Shown here in pieces: positions 62,657 to 64,000 of a stretch of DNA of 64,000 nucleotides. The DNA is from CBFFRJ01 sp051486985. GTDB lineage: Bacteria > Pseudomonadota > Gammaproteobacteria > Enterobacterales > Enterobacteriaceae. Every line of letters begins with the position of its first letter. The stretch's first letter is position 1. The notes beneath the pieces are model-generated. The model had not been told where the DNA came from, did no database searches, and saw only the letters and a list, made by a program, of their open reading frames with translations. Both the position numbers and the translations under genes were made by a program. The DNA is taken from contig NZ_JAHVDV010000029.1 of NCBI RefSeq assembly GCF_051486985.1, positions 6,400-70,399 on the forward strand, read 5' to 3'.

Positions 62657-63607
62657 ATGTCGAAGCAGGATGAGCAGCGTCTGCTGGTGAAAATCGCGAC
62701 GCTTTACTACAACGAGAACAAAAAACAGTCCGAGATTGCCTCTCTGATGAATTTGTCTCAGTCATTTGTCTCACGCGCGCTGACCCGCTGTCAAAAAGAG
62801 GGGCTGGTAAAAATCACCGTGGTGCAGCCCACCAATATTTTTGTCTCGCTGGAAAAAGCGATTGAACAGCAGTATGGCATCCGCCAGGCGATTGTGGTGG
62901 ACGTGGGTGAGAATCCCACCAGTAGCCAGATTAAACACGCTATCGGCAGCGCAGCAGCTCACTATGTTGAAACCCGCGTGCGCCCGGAGGATCTGGTCGG
63001 CATCTCTGCCTGGAGTAGCACCATTCGCTGCATGGTCGATGAAATGCATCCGCAGAACATCCGTGCTGCGGGGGTGATACAACTTCTCGGCGGAGTGGGA
63101 CCAAACGGCAATGTGCAGGCCACCATCCTCACTCAACAGCTTTCTGCTCATCTGGGCTGCCCGGCCTGGCTATTGCCGTCACAAAGCATCGAACACTCGG
63201 TGGAAGAACGCACACGTCTGGTCAACAGCCCCGATGTGGCTGCGGTGGTGGCGAAATTTGCTGAGGTGGACGTGGCGATTGTCGGCATCGGGGAACTGGA
63301 ACCGTCGCAGTTACTGAAAAACTCCGGCAACTACTACAACGAAGACATGCTGCAGCTGCTTTCAGAGCGTGGCGCGGTAGGGGATATTTGCCTTCACTAC
63401 TACGACGCAGCCGGTAAGCCGGTGCTCAGTCATGAAGAAGATCCGGTTATTGGCATGGAGCTGGAGCAAATTCGCGCCTGTAAACAGGTGATTGCGCTGG
63501 CAGGCGGGGCCGATAAGCAGAATGCCATTCGCGGTGCCCTGCAGGGTAATTACATTGACGTGCTGATAACAGACTACCCGACGGCGCGCAGTCTGGTGAA
63601 AAGCTAA
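62657..63607 (+). CDS. SorC/DeoR-like sugar-binding transcriptional regulator
   Basis: The ATG at 62657 after AAGGGG gives 316 aa (the frame open from 62618 has a poor ribosome site). The N-terminal helix-turn-helix reads KKQSEIASLMNLSQSFVSRA, followed by the SorC-type phosphosugar domain (LVGISAWSSTIRCMVDEMHP, VAIVGIGELEPSQLLKNSG, VIALAGGADKQNAIRGALQG). It diverges from the sugar operon, with two matching operator sites between, and probably responds to a phosphorylated intermediate of that pathway. Confidence 0.88.
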   Translation: MSKQDEQRLLVKIATLYYNENKKQSEIASLMNLSQSFVSRALTRCQKEGLVKITVVQPTNIFVSLEKAIEQQYGIRQAIVVDVGENPTSSQIKHAIGSAAAHYVETRVRPEDLVGISAWSSTIRCMVDEMHPQNIRAAGVIQLLGGVGPNGNVQATILTQQLSAHLGCPAWLLPSQSIEHSVEERTRLVNSPDVAAVVAKFAEVDVAIVGIGELEPSQLLKNSGNYYNEDMLQLLSERGAVGDICLHYYDAAGKPVLSHEEDPVIGMELEQIRACKQVIALAGGADKQNAIRGALQGNYIDVLITDYPTARSLVKS

Positions 63608-63630
63608 CGTAACGCTGAGTACCACAACGG

Positions 63631-63662
63631 CATGCCGGATAAGCGAGGGGCTATCCGGCATG
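63631..63662. repeat. REP palindrome after the SorC-type regulator
   Basis: CATGCCGGATA and TATCCGGCATG form perfect 11-bp arms with a 10-base loop. GCCGGATAAGCG is the classic enterobacterial REP core. It follows the regulator stop by 23 bases and likely serves as its transcript end or stabiliser. Confidence 0.8.
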
Positions 63663-63975
63663 ATGCGTGACGAGGCAGATAAAGTGTAATTAAACAAGAC
63701 GGAAACTCTCGCGAAACTCCCTTTACTCTCCCCACAACGGTCTCCTTCCGGTCATTCTCTTTCTGGAAATAACGGTTTTTTCAAAAACATTCCGACACCA
63801 ATTTGCTGTTGCCACCCATCATCCATCACCAGCCCCCCGGCGGGATTTTGCTAAAATCCCGGTAAATAATTTCCCTTCCATCGATACCTGCGCCTGTACG
63901 CTCTCCCGCCAGATTCACCCTATTTCACGGACCATAATCTGTTTCCGCGAAATACATAACCACAGGGAGAGGGGC
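63663..63975. other. Intergenic region before the last gene
   Basis: No gene. Expected to hold the promoter of the gene starting at 63976. A pyrimidine-rich run at about 63710-63760 has no assigned role. Confidence 0.35.
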
Positions 63976-64000
63976 GTGAAAAACGGATGGCTTTTGCTGG
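63976..64000 (+). CDS. Start of a gene cut by the window edge
   Basis: GTG at 63976 after AGGGAGAGGGGC begins MKNGWLLL, which looks like the beginning of a signal peptide or membrane helix. Too short to identify. Confidence 0.5.

Overview
The window reads as chromosome from a member of the Enterobacteriaceae, most like the Enterobacter/Lelliottia group. The case rests on REP-type palindromes, an SmvR/SmvA pair, a Mig-14-like gene and many short enterobacterial gene islands. Genus is an inference. No rRNA, tRNA, CRISPR array or intact insertion sequence was seen. Families were recognised by reading the translations; no database search was possible.

Layout. 1-3.7 kb: a peptide/nickel-type ABC importer on the minus strand (binding protein, two permeases, start of an ATPase). 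4.4-8 kb: a VOC protein, a Mig-14-like protein and a MipA/OmpV outer-membrane protein. 7.4-14 kb: an efflux block with TetR regulator SmvR facing SmvA (MFS), followed on the same strand by an RND adaptor and RND pump. Two 14-bp palindromes lie in the divergent promoter. 14.5-26.5 kb: plant cell-wall sugar genes. These are a GH105 hydrolase and a polyol dehydrogenase under a LacI regulator, and a GH51 arabinofuranosidase with two sugar transporters and an unusual ArsR-type regulator. A phosphatase, a LysE exporter and a GNAT gene sit between. 26.7-35.6 kb: mixed small genes and decayed genes (truncated AraC, NmrA tail, hydrolase fragment, frameshifted methyltransferase, internally deleted aldo/keto reductase), plus an MCP, a flavodoxin-like protein and LysR.

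35.6-57.5 kb is an accessory zone. It holds a low-GC two-gene unit preceded by a 20-bp inverted repeat, a group of small membrane proteins with one G7 frameshift, two LysR/MFS pairs, and an LprI-like gene interrupted by an in-frame TGA. It also holds toxin debris: an Rhs-core relic upstream of a DUF416-like gene, and an HNH-toxin-like relic upstream of an Imm11/DUF1629 gene. At least eleven copies of a dispersed GTCCGCT...AGCGGAC repeat fill gaps between genes here and further left.

57.5-63.6 kb is a compact sugar operon on the minus strand: split transketolase, FucI-like isomerase and FGGY kinase. A SorC-type regulator diverges from it, and two identical GAATAAATATTC sites lie between them. 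The enzyme set suggests isomerisation, phosphorylation and transketolase cleavage of an unusual sugar. D-apiose, a pectin sugar, is one candidate and would fit the arabinan and rhamnogalacturonan genes to the left. A new gene begins at the right edge.
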